Source: Apodemus sylvaticus (Eukaryota; Chordata; Mammalia; Rodentia; Muridae). Taken from it: a stretch of DNA of 64,000 bases. The stretch covers positions 44,255,014 to 44,319,013 of the forward strand of contig NC_067487.1 in assembly GCF_947179515.1 (NCBI RefSeq). Reading direction: 5' to 3'. The position numbers and the translations under genes are program-made. The notes below the pieces were generated by a model. It worked only from the letters and a program-made list of their open reading frames with translations. It did no database searches and was not told the origin of the DNA. Within the stretch, counting starts at the first letter, position 1, and each line of letters begins with the position of its first letter. Below, one piece after another: positions 25,641 to 37,474 of this stretch.

Positions 25641-26600
25641 TTAAGGAGGTGTTTCAAAGTAGGTGGTTATATAGGCAGGTGAGGTAGGTAAATGATCCTC
25701 TCTGAATGTGGGTTGCACACTTCAACAGGCTGGTAACTTAGATGAGGATGAACTAGAGAATAGGGTGCTCAGGTATGTAAGCCCCACTATTTTCTAAGGG
25801 ATTGTCCATTTTTCTGATGCCCTCACGCAATTCCATGAGATTCTAGGTTCTTTAAATTTTCAACATGAACACTATATTAACAATTCTCCAGTTTTGTTCT
25901 TCAAGTGTATATCAGTACTGCTGATGTTACTGAGATCTTCTTCTGGATTCTCGTCCTGACATTGCTCATGATCTCCATCAAATCAATTATGATGAAACAT
26001 AAAATATAAAAGAAAAGAAAAGCAGAGCTTATTACAAGACAACAAAATATTACTAATGGTCAAAGTGGGCAATGACTAAAAAGGCTCTTACGGAGGAAAA
26101 TCTCACATGGTAAGAGTACATGATAGACACAGATATAGACATTTGTGCTAACCTACATGCTTAGACATGATTTTGACTATTTTCTAAGGTCTCTGAAACA
26201 GACGAATTCTTAAAGAGTGTTCTCCTATCAAGATTACTGATGGCACTGGTTTATACTATGGGAATCCTAATCTACCAATCACATAAGACAACCTAACCCT
26301 CTGTTCTAACATACACACATGTTTTCATGTTATATTCATCTAGAGAAATCCTGACTAATAAGGTTTTATTATCAGGCTTGGTTTTAGAGAAAAGGAATTG
26401 TAAGGATAAACATTTCTAAATGCCCTTTGCTGATTTCTTAAGTTGGATCTCTAATTTGCTATATCTACATTTTTTGAAGACTCTAGGAAAACATTGGTAA
26501 TCTATAACATGATCTCTTTAAAAATATGTGAAAATGCATTTGCAAATCCTTATTTAGTTCTTGTGAATTTTGTGATTCCAAATTAGTAACTTCAACAGGT
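25641..26600. other. Nothing recognised
   Basis: Single-copy sequence without a supported feature. Confidence 0.4.
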
Positions 26601-26603
26601 TGT

Positions 26604-26946
26604 TGTCTATGGTGGTTTAAAAGAAAATGGCCCCCATAGGCCTATAAGAAGTAGCACTATTATGAGGTGTGGCCTTGGAATAGCTGAGGCTTTGTTGAGG
26701 AGGTGAGTGACCCAGGAGTGGCCATTGATGTCTCAGAAGCTCAAGTCTATTCTCTTCTGACTACCTGTGTATCAAGCTGTAGAAATATCAGCTCTTTCTT
26801 CAGCCCCATGTCTGCCTCCACACTCCCATGCTTCCTGCCATGATTATAGTGGACTAAACCTCTGAGATGCTGTCAGCATGTTTTTCTTTATAAGTGTCAC
26901 AGTGATTATGCTGCCTCTTCTTAGCAATAAAGTTCTAATTAAGACA
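26604..26946 (+). mobile_element. ORR1-type MaLR solo LTR
   Basis: Landmarks in order: TGGTGGTTTAAAAGAAAATG, GGCCCCCATAGGCC, ATTATGAGGTGTGGCCTTGG, CCATGTCTGCCTCC, CATGCTTCCTGCCATGATTA, GGACTAAACCTCTGAGATG, TTTCTTTATAAGTGTCACAG and the end TAATTAAGACA. No internal ERV region is attached. Confidence 0.8.
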
Positions 26947-27274
26947 GTTACTTAGATGAAAATACCATCTTTGAATATTTCTGAAAAACTAAAGTCTCTA
27001 ATTGTACTGGGTGGTTCGTCTAGGAACTTTGGATAAAGTTTTTTAAAAAAAGGAACGTGAACTCTGGTGGAACTGGGCTAGAGGGAATTATTGGCATATA
27101 TGAACAATAATCTGGCTGATTCAACCATTATCCTGAGAAACTGAATGAGGATGAGTTCAAAAGTAATGGATGATCTTTTGTGGTAAGAAATATTTCAAAA
27201 TAAGATTGCTTTCAGTCTATGTAATAGTCATTGTTTGCTACTATTATTCAGATCTACAATAAAAGACAGTCAAC

Positions 27275-27294
27275 ATATGTATATATATATATAT

Positions 27295-27372
<78 letters not shown>
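27275..27372. repeat. (TA)n/(TATG)n/(TG)n microsatellite
   Basis: TA runs with TACATACA interruptions end in (GT)n. Confidence 0.96.
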
Positions 27373-28690
27373 TGAAGAAGACTGCTTTCTGGTAATGTAC
27401 CTTTCTCACAGGCATGAAGGCCCAACCAGCACATTAAGAGCAAAACAAAAGAAAACAAAACAAAAAAACAACAAAACAAGACACCACCAGCATCAGCAAC
27501 AACAACCTGGGTGTAGGTTTGACAACAGTCCACATTGACAACATCTGGACTGTTGGGGGCTAAGTCAGGAGAATTCTCCAGAGTTCACCCTGATTTCCCA
27601 GCAAGTCTACCTGAATTGATGAACTTGATGTTCACTGAGAAGCTCATTCTCAATAAAGTAAGGTAGAAACAAATCAAGGAAGATCCCTAACCTCATCCAC
27701 TTAGTTTTTATGCATGGTTAATTGTCATTAATCAGTTATCTAGTAAACTATATCAAGAGATTGAAGTTATTGTACTCAGAGTGAAATTTAAAGGGAATAC
27801 TCGATTTGGGGTAAATTTTCTCTTGACTTTATGGAGTACTGAGTTAAGTTTATATTAAAATTTAAGAATGGTTTTATTTTCTTAATACTAGTAAAATAAA
27901 ATTTTTTATGCTTACAGAAAAAATAAGACATAGATTCTGAAAAAAGTAGCTCTTTGGGACTGAAATCTCTCAATTATTGTTACTCTCCCACATCTCTTAA
28001 ATCCTATTTCTTTGCTCAAAATTCCATTATCATAAATGTATTCTTTTGTATTAGGACAATTCTAAACTTACAAAGTAGAGTGGAAAATGGAACCAGCTAC
28101 TCAGATAATTGTACTGTGATACTTTCCCCCCCTCAGTTCTGTGAGCTTTAGACAAAAATCCTTTTTAGAACTGAGTATCTGGAGAATTACCTTAGTTCCT
28201 TCTCTAACAGTGCATGAAGTTAGATCCTATTGTTTATATTCTAAACCTCATGCTCTTTTTGATTTTGATACTTGGTCTGTGAAAGTCACTACCTGCTTGT
28301 CAGTATTAACATACACCCAGAGAACTGACTCAAAAGTAAAATGTTAATTATTGTCTAGCATATTTAAGGCATTATACTTTTATAGAAGTATAAAAACGAA
28401 AGTTTCTTTCTTGGATTTGGGGTTTAAATAAGTAAAATCAGAACTAAGTTACTTACAGATCATACAAAAATAGAATTTTTTAAAATATTTTTATATTAAC
28501 ATTAAAATAAATCAGCCACTCCTCTTATGGAATATGTCTTTTTCTCTAAAATGTAAAAATACAGTGAAACACCTTTTCTGGAATTGCACAAAGAAGAAAG
28601 AGGACATTTTCTTCTTACAACACAAACTTATCTACTAGCTATTCTGAAAAGTATAAAGTGTGTTTTCTATTTATTAATATAGCTACTCTG
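27373..28690. other. Nothing recognised apart from an A/C-rich patch at 27440-27510
   Basis: The patch reads as AAAACAAAAC and CAACAACAA simple sequence. The rest is AT-rich single-copy sequence with no supported gene. Confidence 0.4.
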
Positions 28691-28697
28691 ATATATT

Positions 28698-28912
28698 AGT
28701 TTTAGTTTTGCTTCTAAAATAGTCCTTAAGTTTTTATTTCTCTCTCTGACCATGTATTTAATATATATTTATTAAAAATTTATATATATATAATATATAT
28801 ATTAAATATATATATATTAAAAACTAAAAACTAAAAGTTTTAGTTTTGCTTCTAAAATAGTCCTTAACTTTTTATTTCTTTCTGACCATGTATTTAATAT
28901 ATATTAAAAATA
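28698..28912. repeat. Direct duplication of about 77 bp around AT-rich DNA
   Basis: The block starting AGTTTTAGTTTTGCTTCTAA and ending in TTTAATATATAT plus TTAAAAA occurs at 28698-28777 and again at about 28836-28910 with few differences. The spacer is AT-only and contains ATATATA and AAAACTAAAAACTAAAAG. Confidence 0.9.
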
Positions 28913-29029
28913 TTATATATATATATATGGTAATTTGTGGAGAGCTAATTGATCATGCAGAAAGAAGTAATTTCCTAAACATAGAAGAAGGCATATTTTA
29001 GGTGAGTGGAAAACTATGAACCATGCAGC

Positions 29030-29385
29030 ACTTAGGACAGTGGACTGTCCATCTAGCCTGGGCAGCACAATGGAGCTGGCCCTGTTGGCAGAGGCACAGG
29101 AACCAGCCATAAAGGAGAGCTGGCAGTGCAGCTTCTATGCCAGAGGATGCTGTAAGCAAGAGAGGGGTGTGCCTCCCCACCACACTGCCCCTTCCCACCA
29201 GGTGGACCAGCTGGCCTCGAGGTCCTGAGAGCTGGAGAGTTGTCCCTGCCTCTTGCCATCTGCTGCACCCAGCAGACTGAGCTCTGCACCTAGTCTGGGC
29301 ACAATAGAGATGGCCCTGCCATTGTGGATGGGGGAGGAGGGTCTGTGGGGTGAGCCTGTCCTAAGGGCACAAGGTTGGAGCTCAT
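29030..29385. repeat. GC-rich block with internal repeats
   Basis: This stretch is strikingly richer in G and C than its surroundings. CTGGGCAGCACAATGGAGCT followed by GGCCCTG (29061) returns as CTGGGCACAATAGAGATGG CCCTG near 29297. GAGAGCTGG occurs repeatedly. It looks like one or two units of a murid GC-rich dispersed or tandem repeat. I cannot name it. All short frames across it are by-products. Confidence 0.6.
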
Positions 29386-29642
29386 TGCAATAAACATTTG
29401 CAAGTAAAGAAGTGTAGACAGAAGAATACTCTAAGACACCTTTTATCACACTACAGCTTCAACAAGACTTTTTAAAATTTCTTTTGTCAGGGAGGTTCCA
29501 AGTACCGAGGGCAGATATGAAAGCATAGGGTGAATGGGGCTCATGATGCAAAATTCACAAAGAATGAATAAAAAAGTTAAAAAAGCTATGAATGATTAGG
29601 ACCTTCTGTGGAGGATTTTATTTTTAATATTAAAACCAAACT
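29386..29642. other. Possible worn L1 3'-end relic
   Basis: The sequence leading to AATGAATAAAAAAGTTAAAA resembles an old L1 tail, but support is weak. Confidence 0.3.
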
Positions 29643-29790
29643 CTAGAGAGCACACTGCTCTTTACTGACAACCTTCATTTGGTTCCCAGTACCCATGTCA
29701 GTTGCCTCACAACTACCTGTATCTCTAATTCCAGGGTATACCACATCCTCTTCTGTATTTTGCAAGTGTGGATGCAAACACACAGACACA

Positions 29791-29792
<2 letters not shown>
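29643..29792 (+). mobile_element. B3 SINE
   Basis: GAGAGCACACTGCTCTTTAC and TTTGGTTCCCAGTACCCATG give the tRNA-like head. CCTCACAACTACCTGTATCT, CTAATTCCAGGGTA and GCAAGTGTGGATGCAAAC are typical of the B3 body before its CA-rich end. Confidence 0.8.

Positions 29793-29842
<50 letters not shown>
29793..29842. repeat. (CA)n microsatellite at the B3 tail
   Basis: Pure CA run of nearly 50 bases directly after the B3. Confidence 0.97.
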
Positions 29843-29870
29843 CACACATGCAGAATACACAGTTAAAATA

Positions 29871-30340
29871 GCAAATGATTAGGCTTATAAATTTACTGTA
29901 GTACAGTTTTGTCATCAGAGTATACTCCTACTTATTAAGATACCTTTTCTATAAAGAAAATGCAGCATTGAGTGCATAACTAACATTAATTAGAAAGCAT
30001 GTACATTTGTCTATAATTTAAATTAGTTAATACCTAAATATGACTCACATACATTAATAAGAAGAAAAACAAGAAGAGTAGAAATTTGTCAGAAGAAAAA
30101 TTAAAATAGGTCATAAATACATGAAAAGACTGATATCAGTTCTAATGAGATGAAAATTAACACTGCATTAGGATATTTATATTCATCTAATTATTAGAAA
30201 TTATTTCAGTGTTAATATTGTTCCAGACATGGGATAGCACAATGTTGTATGCCCCACATATGTCGGTGCACACTGAACTAATTCTTCATTAGTAAATTGT
30301 TTATATTTAGCAGCTGAAAGAGTCAGATGAAAATAATAGA
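29871..30340. other. Nothing recognised
   Basis: AT-rich single-copy sequence. Confidence 0.4.
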
Positions 30341-30344
30341 ACTC

Positions 30345-30742
30345 AAGCAATGGACAGAAGCTGGGGACCCCTTTGGTTGAATTGGGGAAAAGCTGAAAGA
30401 AACTGAGGAGGAGGGTGTCCCATTGGGAAGATCAGCAGTCTCAACTGATCTGCACCCCTGAGATCTCTCAGACTCTAGACCACCAACTAGGCAGCATACA
30501 TGAGCTTAAATGAGTTCTCCAACACATATACTGCAGAGGACTACAGGGTCTGGGCTAAGTCAGAAAAGATGCATGTAACCCTGGAGAAACTTGAGGCCCC
30601 AGGGAGTGGGGGGAAGGCTGATGGTTTGGGACATTCTCTCGGAGATGGCGGGGGGGGATGAGGTATGGGATGGCGAACAGTCTGGAAGGGGGTGGGCAGA
30701 CCAGGAGGAGGATGAAGACTTGACTGTAAAAAAGGATTAACA

Positions 30743-30777
<35 letters not shown>

Positions 30778-30780
30778 GAA
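30345..30780 (+). mobile_element. Lx-type L1 3' UTR terminus
   Basis: TTGGTTGAATTGGGGAAAAG, GAGGAGGGTGTCCC, GAAGATCAGCAGTCTCAAC, CAACACATATACTGCAGAGG and TTGAGGCCCCAGGGAGTGG are Lx 3' UTR landmarks. They are followed by a G-rich tract (30600-30700) and an (AAT)n tail (30747-30775). The copy at 62568-63655 ends the same way, confirming the family relation within this window. Confidence 0.85.
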
Positions 30781-31990
30781 TCCCATTAATCCTTGATCCC
30801 ACCTATGATGTAAAACTCTACATATGACTACTAAGTAGTTATCTGAAAGAAAGTTTTGTAAATGATGCTTTTTTTTGTAGTAACAAGTATATAGGAACAA
30901 AAGATGCTAATTATGACAATGTTGGGTAAGAGAAGCAGACCCCGACTCCTGAATACCTCTCTTGGGTACTGGACCTAAGGGATCAAGTAGGAGAGTCATA
31001 GAATAAAGCACAGCAAATCTGGAGAATTTCAGCTGTGTTTCCTTTGGAATTGGCTAATATCATGTAAGCATGTTAATACTTCTGTAGGTCAGGTCTAGAC
31101 ATGTGCCTGTAATTCCAAATATCATGTTTGCCACCGAAGAACACATACTGATCTTTTGCTTCTACATAAATGGGATGTAAGAAGCTATCATGCTCCTTCA
31201 TTGCTATAGTATCCCTGGGTGGTTGTTCAGGAGTTCTACTCAACCAGAATGTTGGCATTCCCTATGGTGTCAGTGGAGCTGCCTGAAAATTTGTGGGATT
31301 CTTTTCCTTTTGCTACATAGGGTAGCTTCAGTTAAGACATAATTAGAAGCCAGGGACCCTCATTGTTCTTATGGATAATGACAATGTCTGAAAGGACGTC
31401 TTGAATTCCTTTGCCACCTGTCAATAACATTCTTCCTATTTTTTCATGACAGAAATCTGTCAAGAGAGGGCTAAATTAAATATGTAAATATGATCCAGAG
31501 ATTTATAATGAACCCCAAAAGTTGCAGATTTTAATTGCAAATCATCTATCATATCATAAGCAACAAAAATCTAAATAAAAAATTACTAGATATCAGTACT
31601 GAGACAAAACAAATGTCAGAATTATCTGGAATGCATTTTAAAAAGCACTCTTGAAAAAATTTTAACCAATTCCTTGTACTACATGAAATAAACATTTTTA
31701 AGAAATAAAAAGAAAGTCTGGTGAATTGATTGGAAATTTTGTGACTTAAAAATACACTCAAATGAAAAATTCTACACAGGAACTCAATTATACAATGGAA
31801 AGGACCTACACAGAACAGTGGGGCACTTGAAGACAAAATAGATTCTCATTTAAATATTGAGGACAATATGCTGAAATAAAAAATCATAAGTCTTCCAGAC
31901 TCACTCAGACTGCTGGACAAGAGGTAATATTCTTGTCATTGGAGTCCCAAGAAATGTGGAAGCAGGTATCAAAAAGAACGCAAATTAACA
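30781..31990. other. Unassigned sequence
   Basis: No repeat family was recognised with confidence. A 61-codon minus-strand frame (31073-31258) and a 95-codon one (31549-31836) show no domain I can name. Confidence 0.35.
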
Positions 31991-32161
31991 GTAGATAAAA
32001 TCTGTTATTCCTGTTCTCTTCCCTAGGTTTTCAATCTTCAGGATTTCATTGGTTTGTGTTTTTTATTGACACTATTTCCACTTTCATGTCTTCCACAGTG
32101 TTATTTACTCCCTTCAACTCTTTAATTGTATTTCCTCTATGTCTTTTAGGGGTTTGTTTCC

Positions 32162-32330
32162 TTTATTTTTTTATTAGTTATCTTATTTATTTACATTTCA
32201 AATGTTATCCTCTTTCCTGGTTTCCAATCCACAACCCCCCTATCCTATTCCCCATTCCCCTACTTCAATGAGGGGGTTTCCCCCACACCCCCACTCCTTA
32301 ACGGGGCTCCCCCCACACCCCCCACTCCTT
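32162..32330 (-). mobile_element. L1 3' end inserted in the older ORF1
   Basis: A T-rich left end, TTATTTACATTTCAAATGTT (the complement of an L1 terminus) and a C-rich tract with two near-identical CCCCCACACCCCCACTCCTT blocks (32280-32333). ORF1 sequence flanks both sides. Confidence 0.75.
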
Positions 32331-32395
32331 AAGTAAATATTTCTTGCATTTCTTTAAAAGGTTTATTCATTTCATCTTTAAAGGCCTCTATCATC

Positions 32396-33728
32396 TTTAT
32401 TTTTTTATTAGGTATATTCTTTATTTACACTTCAAATATTGTTCCTTTTCCTAGTTCCTCCCTCCCCCCAAAATCCCACCAACCATCTCCCTTTCCCCAA
32501 TCAACCCACCCCTGCTTTCCTGTCCTGGCACTCCTCTACACTAGGGCATCAAGTCTTTCCAGGACCAAGGGCCTCTCCCCCATTTGGTGTTCAACCAGGT
32601 CATCCTCTGCTGCCAATGTGTCTGGGGCCATGGGTAATTCCATGTGTACTCTTTGGTTGATGGTTTGTTCCTGGGAACTTTTGGAGTACTTGGTGACTCC
32701 AATGACTTGGAGTACATTGTTGTTCCTCCTATGGTGCTACAAACCCCTTCAGCTCCTTGGATTCTTTCTCTAGCTCCCCCATTGGGGACCCTGTGCTCAG
32801 TTCAATGACTGGCTGAGAGTGCCCTTCTCTGTATTTGTCATGTACTAGGAGACCCTCCCAGATGACAGCTATATCCAGCTCCAGTCAGCCAACACTTGTG
32901 GGCACCCACAATAGTGTCTGGGTTTTGTAACAATATATAGGATCCATTCCTGGGTGGGGTATTCTCTGGATAGTCTTTCCCTCAAACTCTGCTCAAACTT
33001 TTGACTTTGTATCTCCTTCTGTGGGTGTTTTTTCCCCTTTCTACAAAGGACCCAAGGATCCATACTTTGTTCTTCCTCCTTCTTAGGCATCATTTGAATG
33101 TGTGAATTGTGTCTTGGGTATTCCAAGCTTCTAGGCTAATAACCACTTATAAGTGAGTGCATATCATGAGTGTTCTTTTGTGATTGGGTTACCTCACTCA
33201 GGATCATATTCTCCAGTTTCACCCATTTGTCTAAGAATTTCATGAATTCATTGTTTTAAAATGGCTAAATAGTACTCCATTGTGTATATATACCATATTT
33301 TCTGTATCCATTCCTCCACTGAGGGACATCTGTGGTTTTTCCAGCTTCTGGCTATTATAAATGGTGCTGCTATGAACATAGTGGAGCATGTGTCCTTATT
33401 ACATGCTGGAGAATCCTCTGGGTAGAGGAGTGGTATAGCAGGGTCCTCCAGAAGTATTATGCCCAGTTTTCTGAGGAACTGCCAAACTGATTTCCAGAGT
33501 GGTTTTACCAACTTGCAATCCCACCAGGAGTGGAGGAGTGTTTCTCTTTCTCTCTAACCTTTCCAGTACCTACTGTCTCCTGAGTTTGTTATCTTAGTTA
33601 TTCTGACCAGTGTGAGGTGAAATCGTAGGTTTTTTTTTTTTTATTTTCATTTCCCTAATGACTAAGAATGTTGAACATTTCTTTTGGTGCTTCTCAGCGG
33701 TTCGATATTCCTCAGGAGAATAAGAGTG
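32396..33728 (-). mobile_element. L1 3' UTR plus ORF2 C-terminus inserted in the older ORF1
   Basis: The left end has the T-run, TTCTTTATTTACACTTCAAA and a C-rich tract. The 3' UTR follows to about 33130. The ORF2 C-terminal region then lies on the minus strand (33511-33248), including VKPLWKSVWQFLRKLG and a frame ending YYLAILKQ. The 5' end lies in the SPEEYR-type segment near 33715. Several in-frame losses show it is inactive. Confidence 0.8.
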
Positions 33729-34240
33729 TATTTAAGGTCATTCTCTTGTGTTTCAGTTGTATTAGAATATCCAGGGCTTGTTGTAGTTGTATAGCTGTGC
33801 TTTGGAGGTATCATATTGCCCTGGCTCTTGTTAATTGTGTTATTTGGAGGTCCTTTAGCCATATGGATGGTTTTGGTCCCTGGATGTTCTTGTAGTAAGT
33901 ATTGGGAGGAGGGTAAACTTCATTGATTTGGTGTGGCAGGCTTCTTATGAATATCCTTGTGCTGCTGCATGCTTTTGACCTGCAGTTCTGTGTAGTTCAG
34001 GAGCCTCAGATCAGAAGAAGGTAGACAGAAAGGTGGCAAGAGAATGGATGTCTCCCTGGGATGACAGGCTGCTCAGTACAGCATAGTTTGGCTCAGACAT
34101 CTCAGAGAGCAGGAAAGATAGGTTGGGGAAGGGAAGCTTACTTGTATGGTTTAAGAGTCTGATGGAGGTAGAGGAGATGCAGCAGGAGACTAGAAATCCC
34201 TCTAGGATAGCAGGCTGCTCCTATATAAGATATCTTAAAG

Positions 34241-35062
34241 TATTGTCTTTAGGAAAAGGCACAGTAACAGTACAATGATAGTTATAACATAACTATTCAT
34301 TAATTTAACCACCAGTTTCATAAAATAAAGCCATCAAATGCTGGTGAGTATGTAGAGAAACTGAATCTCTCCAGTATGAAAATTCTGAGGGATTGTAATA
34401 TGGTATGTGAATCCTGGAAAAGAGTTCAACAATTTCTTAACACTTTAACAATGCGTGTTAATTAAATTCTGGGACATTTACTCCAGAATTCAAACCATGT
34501 TTTTAAAAACATTACATATACAGGTTCTCATATAAGAATTGTCTAGAAAATGCAACATTCCTTCATGTGTACCTTCTTAAATGATTGGCTGTTACGGTAT
34601 ACCACAATTTATTTCCCAACTGAAAACAATATGAATCTGAAAAATTCAGACTAAATAATGCCATTTGCATAATATCCTTGAAATGATAAAAAGATAGAAG
34701 ATTAGTGGTCATGACAGTTAACAGCTAATAGAGAATAAAGGATAGACATGGCTGTGACTGTAAATGGGGGGAATTCAGGGAGAGAATATTGTTAGTATTT
34801 TGTTACTACAACTGTTATTTTGGCTATTTTTATAATTAGTTCTGTGTATTGAGCCCAGGGCCTCAAACATGCTAAGCATTAGTCCCAACTCTGATCTTCA
34901 TGGCCCAGCTTTTCCCTATAGCTTGACTGTGTTTATAGGAATCTAATCATGTAATAAAATGTCATAAGCTCAATACACATTTTCCTAATGTAGATTTCTT
35001 AGTTTTCATATTCTACATAAGGATTAATCATTTGCTGTTCCAAAATTCACTAATCTGAAAAG
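34241..35062. other. Nothing recognised
   Basis: Possibly an eroded SINE near 34850-34910 (GAGCCCAGGGCCTCAAACAT, resembling a B4/ID stretch). Otherwise single copy. Confidence 0.35.
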
Positions 35063-35064
35063 AG

Positions 35065-35340
35065 ATTGCTCAGTTACTGTAGTGCTTGCCATGCATTTGC
35101 AATTTAAGGAACAGAATTTGGACCCCAAGAACATAAGTAGAAGTATGGAAAGATGTTATGGTCCTGTCACCCAAACACTGAGGGGACAAGGAGACAAGGG
35201 AATCCCTTGGTTTCATTTCCATCTTAATAAGATTATCTAATTGGTAAATTCCAGATTCAGAGACTCTGTCTCAAAAAATAAATTGGAAATCAATAAATAC
35301 ATTTCATATCAGCCTCTAGTCTCCACATACATATGCATAC
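35065..35340 (+). mobile_element. B4/RSINE1-type SINE
   Basis: GAGATTGCTCAGTTACTGTA and GTGCTTGCCATGC give the head. GGTCCTGTCACCCAAACACT, GAGACTCTGTCTCAAAAAAT and CCTCTAGTCTCCACATACAT mark the B1-like half and the usual end. A CATATG-rich tail follows to about 35385. Confidence 0.75.
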
Positions 35341-35389
35341 ATATGTGCATATGCCCCTACATGTGTACACACATATACACCTCATGCAG

Positions 35390-36600
35390 CAATCTATTAT
35401 TTTTTAAGGCTTACTCATCAGAGAAAACTGTATGGAGAACAGGAGGTATCCCTTACACGATACTTGCGCCAAATTCTGAATTGTACTTTTTTAATTATAA
35501 AATTAAAACCACAACAAAACATAATGTACTGTTTTCTATATCATTTGATGTGTTTGCTGTACTAGCAATCTTAAATGACCAATATGTTATTATCTCTTCT
35601 AATACATTGGCTTATTTATGTCTTTTAAACCCCAAACAACAATAAAAGACAAGAATGAACAAAATAAAGGATATTTACTAAATTTAAATGGCTAGCAATT
35701 TTTGAAATTTATTTTGTTCTCATAATCTAGAGAAAGAATATTGATATTATATTAAAATACAAGTGAGTAAAGTTATTGCCAACTCTTGAGTACACTAAGG
35801 ACAGAATGTGAGGCAGTGTCACCACTGTTGTAATAGCAACAATGGCTTTGTATTGCTATTTAACATATTTAGTGATGCAACACTGAGACGTACATCTGAC
35901 ATCCAATGTCATGATGCCATTCATCATTATACATTCAGTATATAAGACTGAGTACTCTGTTCTGATCTGGAAATTTAAACAGGATGTTAGGTTACAATTC
36001 ATATCAGTGCAAGGTTACTAAAAATAATGGAGTCTGAGAAACAGAATAAGGCATATTGTAGCTGTGCAGCTCATGTAAGTGGCAGATAAGATCAATTCTA
36101 CAGTGCATTCATCCAGGAAAGTAGTTTTAAAAGAAAGCCTTCTTCAATGGTGAGGCAAATGGCAGTCTTCAGGAGAAATCCGAAGTCTGAGAAATTCAGG
36201 ATTTGAAATGTGCCCCTGCCCAATCAGGCCGAGCACTGCCATCATAGAACCTCTATTTTTTTCTTTAGAATTATGAAAAAAAATTATGGACTAGGCTGAA
36301 GTTTCAGAGCAAATTTATCATGAATTTAATTAAAGGAAAACACAAAATCCAACTGTTGCTCTGGTAGTTGTCTTATTTGACATCATCTCTTTTGAAATCT
36401 AAATTCTCTTTTTTAATTAATGATTTGTTTTAATGATCGGTTCTAAGAGAGCTGAAGTGTGGTCCTATTTAGTCCACTCATCTTGTACTTTTGTTAAGAA
36501 AACTCAGAGCACAGGACATCAGTAAATCAACATGGTACACTTCCTTTTAGGCTTTCCAATGTGATTTTACCCTCTCCTGTATCAAAGACCCTGCGTGCTT
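35390..36600. other. Single-copy sequence without a supported gene
   Basis: A 134-codon plus-strand frame covers 35241-35645, but its first half is B4 SINE and tail sequence, so it is not called. The rest holds nothing recognisable. Confidence 0.4.
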
Positions 36601-36620
36601 ACACTGTCACATCCTTTTTG

Positions 36621-36799
36621 TTGTTGTTGTTGTTGTTGTTGTTGTTTTTTGGTTTTGTTGAGACAGGGTTTCTCTGTATAGCCCTGGCTGTCCTGATGAA
36701 ATTCACTCTGTAGACCAGGCTGGCCTGGAACTCAGAAATCCACCTGCCTCTGCCTCCCAGAGTGCTGGGATTACAGGCATGCGCCACCACCGCCCGGCT
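36621..36799 (-). mobile_element. Young B1 SINE with a 17-bp target-site duplication
   Basis: The complement of a near-consensus B1: GAGACAGGGTTTCTCTGTAT, CTGGCCTGGAACTCAGAAAT, GTGCTGGGATTACAGGCATG and CCACCACCGCCCGGC. CTGTCACATCCTTTTTG is repeated exactly at 36604-36620 and 36800-36816. The A-tail side carries (TTG)n at 36619-36646. Confidence 0.97.
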
Positions 36800-36843
36800 C
36801 TGTCACATCCTTTTTGATTGGTACTTATAGCCACATGGTTGGC

Positions 36844-36878
36844 TATCAAGCAACAACAAACAAACAAACAAACAAACC
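36844..36878. repeat. (CAAA)n microsatellite
   Basis: Five to six tandem CAAA units within an A-rich stretch. Confidence 0.9.
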
Positions 36879-36949
36879 AAGAAACAAGCCAAGATGAATA
36901 GTGATTTTTTTTAAATAAATGTGGGAAGACTTTGTTAGTCACATGTTAA

Positions 36950-37470
36950 TTATCTTAGTTTAAACTAGTGTTGTTTAGAAATCTATTTGTCTTCTTGCAG
37001 ATACTTGAAAATATTCTGTTCAAAGCAAGCTTGACTTAGCTTCCAAGAAAGCTTTATCCATGCTTTTGCAAACAGTATGCATATCTGTGCTACTTTAAGA
37101 AATACAGATATTTACATATTTATTTATTTATGTGTATTTGTGTATATTTATTTGCATTATGTGTCATAATGTCTACCTGGAAGGGAGAGGACAACCTGTT
37201 GGAGTCATTTTTCCACCAATTACCGGTGAGTCTGACACAGCCCCAAGAGTGGTTCTTCAGTTTGTACTTATTCCATTTTCTTCATTAATGATATATATAT
37301 ATTTTACAATTAATTAAGTAAATAGATAAACAATATTAGAAGTTTCCATTATTAGCATAAGGAATCACTAATCAGAATCGGACATTACTAGATAAGAACA
37401 GACAGGGACTTCCCGGTTTGAGGCTGCTCACTAGTAGCTAAAACCTGTCACCTCTTTTGTGTTGCCTGCA
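36950..37470. other. Single-copy sequence, no repeats seen
   Basis: No known element was recognised; short TTTA and TA runs lie at 37105-37150 and 37290-37300. Confidence 0.4.
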
Positions 37471-37474
37471 TTTA

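Larger units (their letters stand above)
31995..34235 (-). mobile_element. Old L1 (5' UTR and ORF1) interrupted by two other L1 3' ends
   Basis: On the minus strand, 34235-33890 matches an L1 5' UTR. Positions 33862 to about 33730 encode an ORF1 N-terminus beginning MAKGPPNNTINKSQGNM. ORF1 resumes at about 32400-32331 with the coiled-coil region and again at 32160-31995 (a VEDMKVE-type segment). The two gaps are filled by L1 3' fragments in the same orientation. The order of ORF1 pieces matches an intact ORF1, so the interruptions are insertions, not an internal deletion. ORF1 is inactive. Confidence 0.75.

Noticed and set aside
31073..31258. 61-codon minus-strand frame that reads like normal protein
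   Set aside because: I could not tie it to any family, it is preceded by an in-frame stop, and nothing around it supports a gene. A protein search could change this.
33662..33862. ORF1-ORF2 fusion peptide as evidence for a spliced or internally deleted L1
   Set aside because: The missing ORF1 part resumes at 32400, so the join is the edge of a nested insertion. There is also no AG at the expected acceptor position in the related ORF2 sequence.
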